Below are positions 1-8,160 of a DNA stretch of 31,476 bases, piece by piece. The notes beneath the pieces are model-generated. The model worked only from the letters and a program-made list of their open reading frames with translations. It had not been told where the DNA came from and searched no databases. Where the stretch lies: positions 1 through 31,476 of the forward strand of contig SLSQ01000200.1 of assembly GCA_007130355.1 (NCBI GenBank), written 5' to 3'. The stretch comes from Trueperaceae bacterium (GTDB taxonomy: Bacteria > Deinococcota > Deinococci > Deinococcales > Trueperaceae). Position numbers and translations under genes: made by a program. Each line of letters opens with the position of its first letter. Positions within the stretch are counted from its first letter, which is position 1.

Positions 1-2
1 AC

Positions 3-677
3 GGCGCGGGCACGGAGGTCGCGGACGCGCGCCGGGCGGGAGAAGCGGCCGGCGCACGGGTCGCGGTGCGCGGCTTCGCGCCGGTCTTCGCCCGGCCCGG
101 CTTCGCGGGCCTGGCCGCGCTCGCGGCGGCGACCACCGGTGCCACCTTCGCGTTCCAGAGCCTCTGGGCGGGTCCGTACCTGAGCGTGGGCGCCGGACTG
201 TCGCGGATCGCGACGGGGGACGTGCTCGCGGCGTTCGCCCTCGGCGTGATCGTGGGCTACGGGGGACTCGGATTCGTGGGGCGACGGTACGGACCGGCCC
301 GGACGCTGGCGATCTGCACCGGCGCGTTCGTGGCGGTCCAGGCGTACCTGGCGACCGGACCCGAGGCCGGCTCCGGTCGCCTGACCGTGGCGTTCGCCCT
401 GCTCGGCTTCAGCGGCGCTTCGTCGGCGCTGCTGTTCACGTTGGCGCGCACGGCGTTCCCGTTGGCGCTCACCGGCCGCGCGGTGACGGCGGTGAACCTG
501 TTCATGTTCGGGGGCGGCTTCGCCCTTCAGACCGGCATCGGCTTCGGCCTGCAGGTCAGCGGCGCACCGCACGCCGCGGCGTTCGCGGTCACCGCCGCCC
601 TCGCCGCCGTGGCGCTCGCCGCCTTCCTGCCGTGGGCACGCCGCGAGGCGCGCACGCGAGCGCGGCCCCACGCCTGA
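3..677 (+). CDS. MFS transporter, C-terminal part (5' end outside window)
   Basis: This is the C-terminal part of a major facilitator superfamily permease. The frame is open back to the left window edge, so the gene is truncated by the window; the GTG at 66 is just an internal valine. The visible 225 residues are about half the usual ~400, enough for six hydrophobic segments. Near the start is the loop-to-helix signature FQSLWAGPYL, which in many MFS proteins marks the start of the second six-helix bundle. Glycine/alanine-rich helices follow, ending in a short basic tail (WARREARTRARPHA) consistent with a cytoplasmic C terminus. Substrate cannot be read from the sequence. The gene converges on the MscS gene, only 25 bp away. 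Confidence 0.8.
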   Translation, partial: GAGTEVADARRAGEAAGARVAVRGFAPVFARPGFAGLAALAAATTGATFAFQSLWAGPYLSVGAGLSRIATGDVLAAFALGVIVGYGGLGFVGRRYGPARTLAICTGAFVAVQAYLATGPEAGSGRLTVAFALLGFSGASSALLFTLARTAFPLALTGRAVTAVNLFMFGGGFALQTGIGFGLQVSGAPHAAAFAVTAALAAVALAAFLPWARREARTRARPHA

Positions 678-696
678 GCGGCGTTCCCACCGCCGC
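678..696. terminator. Short hairpin between convergent MFS and mscS genes
   Basis: A 6-bp stem (GCGGCG/CGCCGC) with the 7-nt loop TTCCCAC fills most of the 25-bp gap between the convergent stop codons. There is no T-tract on either side, so any termination role is tentative. Confidence 0.3.
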
Positions 697-702
697 CCGC
701 GG

Positions 703-1539
703 TCAGGCCCTGCCGCCCTCGATGCGGACCGGCCCCTCGTCCTGGATCAGGTGGAGGTCCCGCTGCGGGAACGGAATCGAGACGCCGCCGGCGTCGAAGC
801 GTTCCTTGACCTCGCGCGTGAGGTCCCACTTGGTCGTGAAGACGTCGGCCGGCAAGGTCCAGAAACGGATCCGCAGGTCGACCGAGCTCTCACCCAGCTC
901 GTCGACCTTGACCATCGGCTCCGGATCGTTCAGGACGCGCTCGTCGGCGGCCAGCATCTCCTGCGCGATGCGGACGGCGGTGGCGATGTCGTCGCCGTAG
1001 GAGATGCCGACGACCAGGTCGGCGCGACGGCGCTCGGCCTGGGTGTAGTTCTTGATCTCGCTTCCCCAGATGCGCGAGTTCGGCGTGTGCACGACCACCC
1101 CGTCGAAGGTCCGGAGCCGGGTCGCGAACAGGCCGATCTCCTCGACCGCTCCGACGGTGCCGGCGATCTCGACCGCGTCGCCCAGCCGGAACGGCCGCAG
1201 TCCAAGGAGCATCACGCCGGAGGCGACGTTCGCGAGCGCGCCCTGAAGCGCCAGACCGATCGCCAGGCCGGCGGCCCCGAGGAGGGCGACGATGCTGGTG
1301 GTCTGCACCCCGAACCGGTTCAGGACGGCGATGATGGTGAAGATCAGGATCGCGTAGCGTGCGATCTTGGCGAGCACGCTGACGATCGTGCGGTCGAGGC
1401 GCTGGTTCGAAGAGGTGGCGCGCACGACGGTGCGGGACACCCAGCCGGCGGCGATCCAGCCGGCCGCCAGGATCGCGGCGGCGGCGAGCACGTTCAGGAG
1501 GAGGGCGAGGAGCGAATCGCCCATCGTCGAGAGGTCCAT
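703..1539 (-). CDS. Small-conductance mechanosensitive channel, MscS family
   Basis: A 278-residue inner-membrane channel that opens under membrane tension to release osmolytes on hypo-osmotic shock; the length is normal for compact MscS proteins. Three hydrophobic segments lie at about residues 8-33, 55-75 and 84-115. The third is the glycine/alanine-rich pore helix (GLAIGLALQGALANVASG). It runs into the MscS beta domain (RPFRLGDAVEIAG ... VGAVEEIGLF ... VHTPNSRIWGSEIKNYT). The C-terminal alpha-beta domain ends with the typical IPFPQRDLHL. The ATG at 1539 is chosen because an AAAGGAC-type ribosome site lies about 9 nt upstream. A TAGGCT -10-like hexamer at 1641-1646 would give a leader of about 95 nt, so this gene looks leadered, unlike many neighbours. 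It lies 117 bp downstream of the carboxyltransferase gene on the same strand. Confidence 0.93.
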   Translation of the reverse strand: MDLSTMGDSLLALLLNVLAAAAILAAGWIAAGWVSRTVVRATSSNQRLDRTIVSVLAKIARYAILIFTIIAVLNRFGVQTTSIVALLGAAGLAIGLALQGALANVASGVMLLGLRPFRLGDAVEIAGTVGAVEEIGLFATRLRTFDGVVVHTPNSRIWGSEIKNYTQAERRRADLVVGISYGDDIATAVRIAQEMLAADERVLNDPEPMVKVDELGESSVDLRIRFWTLPADVFTTKWDLTREVKERFDAGGVSIPFPQRDLHLIQDEGPVRIEGGRA

Positions 1540-1656
1540 GTCGGTCCGTCCTTTCGGTTCCCGGTCCCGGGATCGCGGCCGCGGTGCAGTGACGGGTCGG
1601 CGCGCGGGGGCCGCGCGTCGGGCCGCGCGCAGGGCGTCGCAGCCTACCGTTCCGGC

Positions 1657-3216
<1,560 letters not shown>

Positions 3217-3223
3217 GCGGGCG

Positions 3224-3229
3224 ACGATA
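3224..3229 (-). promoter_or_regulatory. Leaderless -10 (TATCGT) of carboxyltransferase gene
   Basis: TATCGT ends 7 nt before the ATG at 3216, placing the transcription start at or next to the start codon. The same hexamer and spacing precede nfo and lysS. Confidence 0.65.
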
Positions 3230-3260
3230 CCGCGCGCGCCGCGACCCCTCGCCGCGCGGG

Positions 3261-3560
3261 TCAGGGGACGTCCCGATGCACCACGATCACGCGGGACTCG
3301 TCGGGACCGACGAACCCCTGCCGGCGGGCGAGCTGTTCACGGAAGGCGTCGTCGTCGGCGCGCTCGGCGATCGCACGCAGATCCTCGGCCTCGGCGTGCA
3401 GCGTCGCGACCTCGACGCGCAGCTCGGCGATCGCCGCTCGGTGGCGCAACGTCCGGTCGACCTCGACCCCGATCAGGAACAGCACCTGGACGGCACCGAT
3501 CGCGGCGAGGACGGCCAGCCCCAGCAGGGCGCGCCGGGCCGGCGGATCGAGCGGCCTCAT
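3261..3560 (-). CDS. FtsB/DivIC-like septum formation initiator protein
   Basis: A 99-residue single-span membrane protein. Residues 1-10 are basic, 11-33 form one hydrophobic helix (ALLGLAVLAAIGAVQVLFLI), and about 37-82 form a charged coiled coil with hydrophobic heptad positions (IAELRVEVATLHAEAEDL). The tail contains RRQGFVGPDESRVIVV. This architecture, the size, and a motif resembling the FtsB/DivIC family's (RxxLGxVxPGE) fit the septum formation initiator family, which links early and late divisome proteins. Family assignment rests mainly on layout because these proteins are poorly conserved. Its ATG overlaps the galT stop codon (ATGA, 3557-3560), implying translational coupling to galT, an unusual partner. 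FtsL is the main alternative. Confidence 0.7.
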   Translation of the reverse strand: MRPLDPPARRALLGLAVLAAIGAVQVLFLIGVEVDRTLRHRAAIAELRVEVATLHAEAEDLRAIAERADDDAFREQLARRQGFVGPDESRVIVVHRDVP

Positions 3561-4552
3561 CCGACCCCGTCGAGCACGGCCGCTTCGCGCAGGAAGCGGG
3601 CGGCGTCCTCGGGCGGCGTGGGGTTGACGTAGTAGCCGCTGCTCCAGTCGAAGCCGGCCCTCCGGGTCAGCCGGGGCAGGACCTCGAGGTGCCAGTGGTA
3701 CGCCTCGTCGCCCCCCTTCGGCACGGCGTGCAGGAGCAGGTGGTAGGGCGGATCGTCGAGCGCCGTGGCCATCGACCGGACCACCGACCGGAGCAGGTCG
3801 GCCAGGTCGGGCAGCGCGTTCACCGGCTCGGCCCCGAACGCGCTCTCGTGGCGTCGCGGCACGATCCACGTCTCGAACGGCGTCTTCGACGCCCACGGCG
3901 TCAGCGCCACGTAGCGGTCGTTCTGCGCCACCAGACGGTCGCGCTCGGCGCACTCGTGCTCGAGCACGTCGCAGAAGAGGCAGCTGCCACGCTCGCTGCG
4001 GTACGCCTCGGCGGCGGTCCGCTCCTCGTCGACCCAGCGGTTCGGCACCGGCGAGCCGAGCACGGTGGCGTACGGGTGGGCGTACTCGGCGCCGGCCTGG
4101 GCACCGACGTTGCGCACCAGCTGTACGTGGCGGACGGTCGGATCGTCCGCGAGCCGCGCCATCCGGTCCCGCCAGACGCGGAGCAGGTCGACGAGGTGGT
4201 CGCTCGGGTACCGATCGATGCGGGCCTGCGGGTCGGGATGCTCGACCACGATCTCCTGACGCCCACGGGCGGGGGCGTGGAGGAACGGAACCGTTCCACG
4301 CACCTCGAACGGGCGGTCCTCGAGCAGCCGGCCCGGAGCCTCGAGCACCCGAATCCGCCAGTCGGGACCGTCCCGTCGCGACCCGCTCGGCCGTCGCGCG
4401 TCGATCTCGCGCAGGCCGGCGTCCTGACCGGGCGAGAGGGGCGACACCGGCGCCGGCCGTCCGACGCTCCCGAAATCGGAGGCCTCGAGCCCGCGCTCGG
4501 GGCTGATCAGCACCCAAGCCGGGCCGAACGGGTCCTTCCGGAACGTCGCCAT
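3557..4552 (-). CDS. galT: Galactose-1-phosphate uridylyltransferase
   Basis: Leloir-pathway enzyme that exchanges UMP between UDP-glucose and galactose-1-phosphate; cytosolic, HIT superfamily. The 331 residues match the usual ~330-350. Diagnostic features are the N-terminal FGPAWVLISPERG, the metal-binding CLFCDVLEHE (CxxC), the RHESAFG segment, and the nucleotidylated HxH of the HWHLEVLPR motif (His286 and His288), with KGGDEAYHWH just before it. No galK or galE is nearby, so it could also act on another sugar phosphate (ADP-glucose phosphorylase is a relative). The ATG at 4552 has TAGACT 6 nt upstream and no ribosome site, consistent with a leaderless transcript. Its stop codon overlaps the start of the FtsB-like gene. 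Confidence 0.9.
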   Translation of the reverse strand: MATFRKDPFGPAWVLISPERGLEASDFGSVGRPAPVSPLSPGQDAGLREIDARRPSGSRRDGPDWRIRVLEAPGRLLEDRPFEVRGTVPFLHAPARGRQEIVVEHPDPQARIDRYPSDHLVDLLRVWRDRMARLADDPTVRHVQLVRNVGAQAGAEYAHPYATVLGSPVPNRWVDEERTAAEAYRSERGSCLFCDVLEHECAERDRLVAQNDRYVALTPWASKTPFETWIVPRRHESAFGAEPVNALPDLADLLRSVVRSMATALDDPPYHLLLHAVPKGGDEAYHWHLEVLPRLTRRAGFDWSSGYYVNPTPPEDAARFLREAAVLDGVG

Positions 4553-4558
4553 GCGGCG

Positions 4559-4564
4559 AGTCTA
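4559..4564 (-). promoter_or_regulatory. Leaderless -10 (TAGACT) of galT
   Basis: TAGACT sits 6 nt before the galT ATG at 4552. No Shine-Dalgarno sequence fits in the remaining space. Confidence 0.6.
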
Positions 4565-4699
4565 GCAACGGCCGCTGCGCGGGCGACGTGAAGGGTTCGG
4601 CGCAGGTGCGAGGTATCCCACCCCGAACGTCGTGCCCGCTGCGGCATGCTGGGGGGTGCGCCGGCGGCCGGGCACGCACGGAGTTCCGGGAAGGTGAGC

Positions 4700-5827
4700 A
4701 TGGACAGGCTTCGGGATCCGAAGGACGCGAAGATCCTCTTCGTCGACGACGAAGAGGTGAACCTCGTGCTGCTCGGACGGATCCTGAAGCGGCACGGGTT
4801 CGAGCACCTGATCGCGACCGACGATCCGTTCGAAGCCGAGCGAGCGATGCGGGAGGAGGACCCGGACCTCCTGATCACCGACCTGCACATGCCGGGGATG
4901 AACGGGCTCGAGCTGATCCGGCGCGTCGTGGCGGACCGGCCCGAGGACGACTGGTTCCCGATCGCCGTGATCACCGCCGACGCGACGCCCGAGGCGGAGC
5001 GAGAGGCGTTGAGCCTCGGCGCGAAGGACTTCGTGCAGAAGCCGTTCAAGGCGACGCAGATCCAGTTGCGCGTCCGCAACCTGCTGCGGACCCGCTTTCA
5101 GCACGTCGCGCTCAAGGGGTACGCCGCCCACCTCGAGGATCTCGTCGAGGAGCGGACCCGGGAGCTCGAGACGGCGCGGATGGACCTTCTGGAACGTCTC
5201 GCGCTGGCCGCCGAGTTCCGCGACTACGTGACCGGGCGGCACACCCAACGCGTGGGCGAGATGGCGGCGCTGCTCGCCGAACGGCTCGGCGAACCGCCCC
5301 AGCGGGTCGAGCTGCTCCGTCGCGCCGCGCCGCTGCACGACGTCGGGAAGATCGGGATCCCCGACTCGATCCTGTTGAAGCCGGGGCGCCTGGCCGATCG
5401 TGAGTACCAGGCGATGAAAGAGCACGTCGACGTCGGCGTCCAGCTGCTGGCGCGCGGACAGTCGGACCTGATGAAGCTCGCCGAGGTCGTGGCGCTGACG
5501 CACCACGAGCGCTGGGACGGCTCCGGCTACCCGCGCGGCCTGAACGGCGACGCGATCCCGCTGGTCGGCCAGATCGTGGCGCTCGCCGACGTGTTCGACA
5601 CGCTCGTGAACGTGCGGCCGTACAAGCCGGCCTGGCCGGTCGAGAAGGCGCTCGCCGAGGTCCGCCGGCAGCGCGGCCGCTGGTTCGGCCCAAGGGTGGT
5701 CGACGCCTTCTTCGACGTCGTCGGGGCGCACCCGGAACTGCTCGAGGACCTCGAACGCGAGGCACGCGAGGAGACGCAGCGCGCCGAGCGCGACGCCGAA
5801 CGGGCGGCACGCTCGCCCGCCGGCTGA
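4700..5827 (+). CDS. Response regulator with HD-GYP phosphodiesterase output
   Basis: Two-component response regulator whose output domain is predicted to hydrolyse cyclic di-GMP. The receiver domain covers about residues 11-130: acidic pair in LFVDDEEV (Asp16-Asp17), phosphoacceptor Asp61 in LLITDLHMPGMNG, TAD switch region and the conserved lysine in VQKPFKA. A short coiled coil (EDLVEERTRELETARMDL) leads into an HD-GYP domain at about 165-350, with HTQRVGEMA, the HD pair in LHDVGKIGIPD (His213-Asp214), THHERWDGSGYP (Gly276-Tyr277-Pro278) and LADVFD. All catalytic signatures are intact. The ATG at 4700 is preferred over upstream in-frame starts because GGAAGGTGAG directly precedes it and the protein then starts at the receiver fold. 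The total is 375 residues. No sensor kinase is adjacent, so the input is unknown. Confidence 0.92.
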   Translation: MDRLRDPKDAKILFVDDEEVNLVLLGRILKRHGFEHLIATDDPFEAERAMREEDPDLLITDLHMPGMNGLELIRRVVADRPEDDWFPIAVITADATPEAEREALSLGAKDFVQKPFKATQIQLRVRNLLRTRFQHVALKGYAAHLEDLVEERTRELETARMDLLERLALAAEFRDYVTGRHTQRVGEMAALLAERLGEPPQRVELLRRAAPLHDVGKIGIPDSILLKPGRLADREYQAMKEHVDVGVQLLARGQSDLMKLAEVVALTHHERWDGSGYPRGLNGDAIPLVGQIVALADVFDTLVNVRPYKPAWPVEKALAEVRRQRGRWFGPRVVDAFFDVVGAHPELLEDLEREAREETQRAERDAERAARSPAG

Positions 5828-5867
5828 GCGTCCGCAGCGCCCGCGCCGCCCCCCGATCGAGCGGAGT

Positions 5868-6626
5868 TCAGTCGAAGAGGCCCGGTTGTTCCAGATCGAC
5901 CGCCGCCTCGTCCGGCGTCGCGGTCACCTCGCGGAACTCGAGCCCGAGTTCGGTCAGGCGCGTGCGGGCCGGAGCGGTGATCTCCGGTGCGGCCAGGATC
6001 CCGCGCACGGTGCCGCCGGTCTCGTCCCGGACCCGACCCACGTACCGTTGCAGTTGGTGCACCGCCTCGTGCGTCGCCCGGCCCCGCTTCAGCTCGACCA
6101 CCACCAGCCGACCTTCCGCGTCGCGGGCGTAGAGGTCGACGCCGCCCACGCCGGTCGGCAGCTCGACGTCGAGCAGTTCGAGCCCCTCCTCGATCAGCTC
6201 CGGCCGCTTCGCCAGCAGGTTCCGAAGCTGCGCTTCGCTGCCCTGGAGCACGAATCCGCCCTCGTCGCGCGGCGTCAACGCCAACACGAACGCCGGTTCG
6301 AGCACGGTCGCCCGCACGATCTCGAGCGGCGAGCGGCGCTCGGCGGTGAGGGCCACGCGACCGTCGTCGAGGTGGAGGTCGAGCGCGTCGATCCGCGGTT
6401 GCCAGTTGAGCGGCTTGATCCCGCGCGCGGCGTGCACCTGGAGGCTGGCGTCCGGCTTGAGCAGCAGCAGGTAGTCGCCGGCGTCGGCGGTGCTCGCGGC
6501 ACGCCCGTGATAGACGATCTCCATCGCGCCGCCGATCTGGATCATGGTGCCCCGCCCGCCCAGGTGGGTCCGCAGGAACTCGAGGAGGCGCACGGCGTCG
6601 GGGCGGAACAGATGGTCCTCGAGCAC
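5868..6626 (-). CDS. nucS: Mismatch-specific endonuclease NucS/EndoMS
   Basis: Endonuclease that cuts both strands at mismatched bases and provides mismatch repair in lineages such as actinobacteria and many archaea. The N-terminal dimerisation/DNA-binding domain carries MEIVYHGRAAS and GDYLLLLKPDASLQVH, with IKPLNWQP after it. The C-terminal PD-(D/E)xK nuclease has GVDLYARDAEGRLVVVELKRGRA: Asp164, Glu178 and Lys180 form the D-x13-ExK core, followed by the family's AVHQLQRYV. The last residues, QPGLFD, resemble a sliding-clamp-binding motif. The GTG at 6626 (252 residues) is preferred because TACCGT ends 5 nt upstream and the protein then begins at the conserved fold. An ATG at 6692 would extend it by 22 residues but would overlap the divergent nfo start and its -10. 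Confidence 0.9.
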   Translation of the reverse strand: MLEDHLFRPDAVRLLEFLRTHLGGRGTMIQIGGAMEIVYHGRAASTADAGDYLLLLKPDASLQVHAARGIKPLNWQPRIDALDLHLDDGRVALTAERRSPLEIVRATVLEPAFVLALTPRDEGGFVLQGSEAQLRNLLAKRPELIEEGLELLDVELPTGVGGVDLYARDAEGRLVVVELKRGRATHEAVHQLQRYVGRVRDETGGTVRGILAAPEITAPARTRLTELGLEFREVTATPDEAAVDLEQPGLFD

Positions 6627-6631
6627 GCGCC

Positions 6632-6637
6632 ACGGTA
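6632..6637 (-). promoter_or_regulatory. Leaderless -10 (TACCGT) of nucS
   Basis: TACCGT lies 5 nt before the GTG at 6626. Its expected -35 zone (about 6655-6660) falls on the nfo -10 at 6659-6664, so the two divergent promoters are interlocked. Confidence 0.5.
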
Positions 6638-6658
6638 TCAGCTCCCCTTCCGCGCAGG

Positions 6659-6664
6659 TATCGT
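6659..6664 (+). promoter_or_regulatory. Leaderless -10 (TATCGT) of nfo
   Basis: TATCGT ends 7 nt before the nfo ATG at 6672. The expected -35 position (about 6636-6641) overlaps the nucS -10 hexamer. Confidence 0.65.
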
Positions 6665-6671
6665 GACGCCC

Positions 6672-7511
6672 ATGGGACGTCCAGGAGCGCACGTGTCGGT
6701 CGCCGGCGGAGCCCCGGCCTCGGTGGAGCGGGCCCGAGAGCTCGGCTGCGACGCCTTTCAGATCTTCGTCAAGAGCCCGAATCGATGGGCCTCGAAGCCC
6801 CGTCCGGCGTCCGAGACCGACGCCTTCCGTGCGGCCCGCGAGGACGCCGCCCTACCGGTCGTGGCGCACGCCGGGTACCTGATCAACCTCGCCAGCCCGA
6901 AGCCGGAGGTACGCGCCAAGTCGCACGACGCGCTGCTCGACGAACTGCGCCGCTGCGCGGCGCTCGGCGTACCCGGATTGGTCCTGCACCCGGGCGCGCC
7001 GCAGGAGGACGGGCGCGAGGTGGGCCTCGACCGGGTGGCCGCGGGGCTCGACCGGGTGTTCGAAGCGCTCGGCGACGCGCCGGTCCGGATCCTGCTCGAG
7101 AACACGGCCGGTCAGGGGAGCACCTTGGGCGTCGACGTCGCCGAGCTGCAGGCGGTGCGGACCCGATCGGCCGTCGCGGACCGCCTGGGCGTCTGCCTCG
7201 ACACCTGCCACGCCTTCGCCGCCGGCTACGACCTGCGGAACGAGGCGGGCTACGAACGCCTGCTCCTCGAGCTGGCCGACGGACCGGGGATCGAGACGCT
7301 CGCCTGCTGGCACCTGAACGACTCGAAGTTCCCGCTCGGCGAACGGCGCGACCGGCACGCGAACATCGGCGAGGGGGAGCTCGGTACGGCGCCGTTCGCA
7401 CGCCTGTTGCACGACGACCGCTTCGCGGAGCTCCCGATGATCCTCGAAACGCCGCTCGGCGACGACGACGGCGGTCACGCGCGCGACCTGGCGACGCTGC
7501 GCGCCCTCTGA
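6672..7511 (+). CDS. nfo: Endonuclease IV (AP endonuclease)
   Basis: Zinc-dependent apurinic/apyrimidinic endonuclease of base-excision repair; cuts 5' of abasic sites. The 279 residues match the family (~280). The TIM-barrel metal-ligand signatures appear in order: GAHVSVAGG at the N terminus, FVKSPNRW, HAGYLINLASP, LHPGA, LLENTAGQGSTLG, CLDTCHAFAAGYD, CWHLNDSKFPLGERRDRHANIGEGELG, and ILETPLGDDDGG at the C terminus. The ATG at 6672 is the first residue of the conserved fold and has TATCGT 7 nt upstream. It is divergent from nucS with a 45-bp gap, so two DNA-damage nucleases share one control region. It converges on the flavin-reductase gene across a strong hairpin. Confidence 0.95.
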   Translation: MGRPGAHVSVAGGAPASVERARELGCDAFQIFVKSPNRWASKPRPASETDAFRAAREDAALPVVAHAGYLINLASPKPEVRAKSHDALLDELRRCAALGVPGLVLHPGAPQEDGREVGLDRVAAGLDRVFEALGDAPVRILLENTAGQGSTLGVDVAELQAVRTRSAVADRLGVCLDTCHAFAAGYDLRNEAGYERLLLELADGPGIETLACWHLNDSKFPLGERRDRHANIGEGELGTAPFARLLHDDRFAELPMILETPLGDDDGGHARDLATLRAL

Positions 7512-7523
7512 ACGGACGGCCCG

Positions 7524-7569
7524 GGCCCGCTCGCCGCCGCGCTCGACGGCGTCCTGGGGCGAGCGGGCC
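7524..7569. terminator. Bidirectional terminator-like hairpin between nfo and flavin reductase genes
   Basis: A perfect 12-bp stem (GGCCCGCTCGCC at 7524-7535 with GGCGAGCGGGCC at 7558-7569) encloses a 22-nt loop that can form a second small stem (GCCG/CGGC). It fills the 73-bp gap between convergent stop codons, where a shared terminator would sit. There is no T-tract, as is common at high G+C. Confidence 0.65.
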
Positions 7570-7584
7570 GGGTCGTTCCGACCG

Positions 7585-8064
7585 TCAGTCGTCGCGCAGC
7601 GCGCGGTAGCGGCCGCGGAAGTAGGCGAGCGGCGGGAGGTCGTCGGACCGGACCGCTTCGACCTCGGCGACGAACAGCGTGTGATCGCCGGTCGGAACGC
7701 GCGCCTCGATCCGGCAGGAGAGCCGGGCCACGGCACCCGGGAGCACCGGTGCGTCCGCCAAGCGCTCCCACGGGGTCGCCTCTCCGGCCCCGTCACGGCC
7801 TGCGAACCGATTCGAGAGGGGCGCCTGGTCGCCGGCCAGCACCGAGACTCCGAAGCGGTCGGCGCGCATCAGTCCGTCGTGCGCCTGCGAGGAACGATCG
7901 ATCGAGACCCCGACCAGCGGTGGGTGCAGCGACAGGGACAGGAAGGCGTTGACGGTGATCCCTTTCGGACCGCCGTCCGTGTCGGTCGCGACCACGGTGA
8001 CGCCGGTCGCGAAGCGGCCGAGCGCGTCCTTGAAGGCGTCTGCGTCGATCCCCGAGCCTGACAT
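7585..8064 (-). CDS. Flavin reductase-like FMN-binding protein
   Basis: A 159-residue member of the flavin reductase-like family (HpaC type). These dimeric FMN-binding split-barrel proteins usually supply reduced flavin to a partner monooxygenase using NAD(P)H. Family marks are FKDALGRFATGVTVVATD at the N terminus, GITVNAFLSLSLHPPLVGVSID (FMN-binding strand and loop), FGVSVLAGDQAPLSNRFAG and the C-terminal GDHTLFVAEVEAV ... PLAYFRGRYRAL. No monooxygenase partner is in the window, so the substrate chemistry is unknown. The ATG at 8064 is chosen because the conserved fold starts there and TACCTT lies 7 nt upstream; the much longer open frame beyond it is antisense to the ABC gene. Confidence 0.9.
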   Translation of the reverse strand: MSGSGIDADAFKDALGRFATGVTVVATDTDGGPKGITVNAFLSLSLHPPLVGVSIDRSSQAHDGLMRADRFGVSVLAGDQAPLSNRFAGRDGAGEATPWERLADAPVLPGAVARLSCRIEARVPTGDHTLFVAEVEAVRSDDLPPLAYFRGRYRALRDD

Positions 8065-8071
8065 CCGGCCC

Positions 8072-8077
8072 AAGGTA
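8072..8077 (-). promoter_or_regulatory. Leaderless -10 (TACCTT) of flavin reductase gene
   Basis: TACCTT ends 7 nt before the ATG at 8064, in the 96-bp divergent gap shared with the ABC exporter gene. Confidence 0.6.
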
Positions 8078-8147
8078 CCCGTTCGGCCCCCCGGCGCGTG
8101 TGGCCTGCGCGGCCCGACTTCGCGCGTGCCCGCCCCGAAACGCGGGG

Positions 8148-8153
8148 TACGCT
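8148..8153 (+). promoter_or_regulatory. Leaderless -10 (TACGCT) of ABC exporter gene
   Basis: TACGCT ends 7 nt before the ATG at 8161. The same hexamer and spacing precede the lytic transglycosylase gene at 22263. Confidence 0.65.
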
Positions 8154-8160
8154 CCGTCGC

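Noticed and set aside
5886..6671. Open extension in front of nfo
   Set aside because: Antisense to nucS. Endonuclease IV homologues start at the ATG at 6672, which has a -10 at the right spacing.
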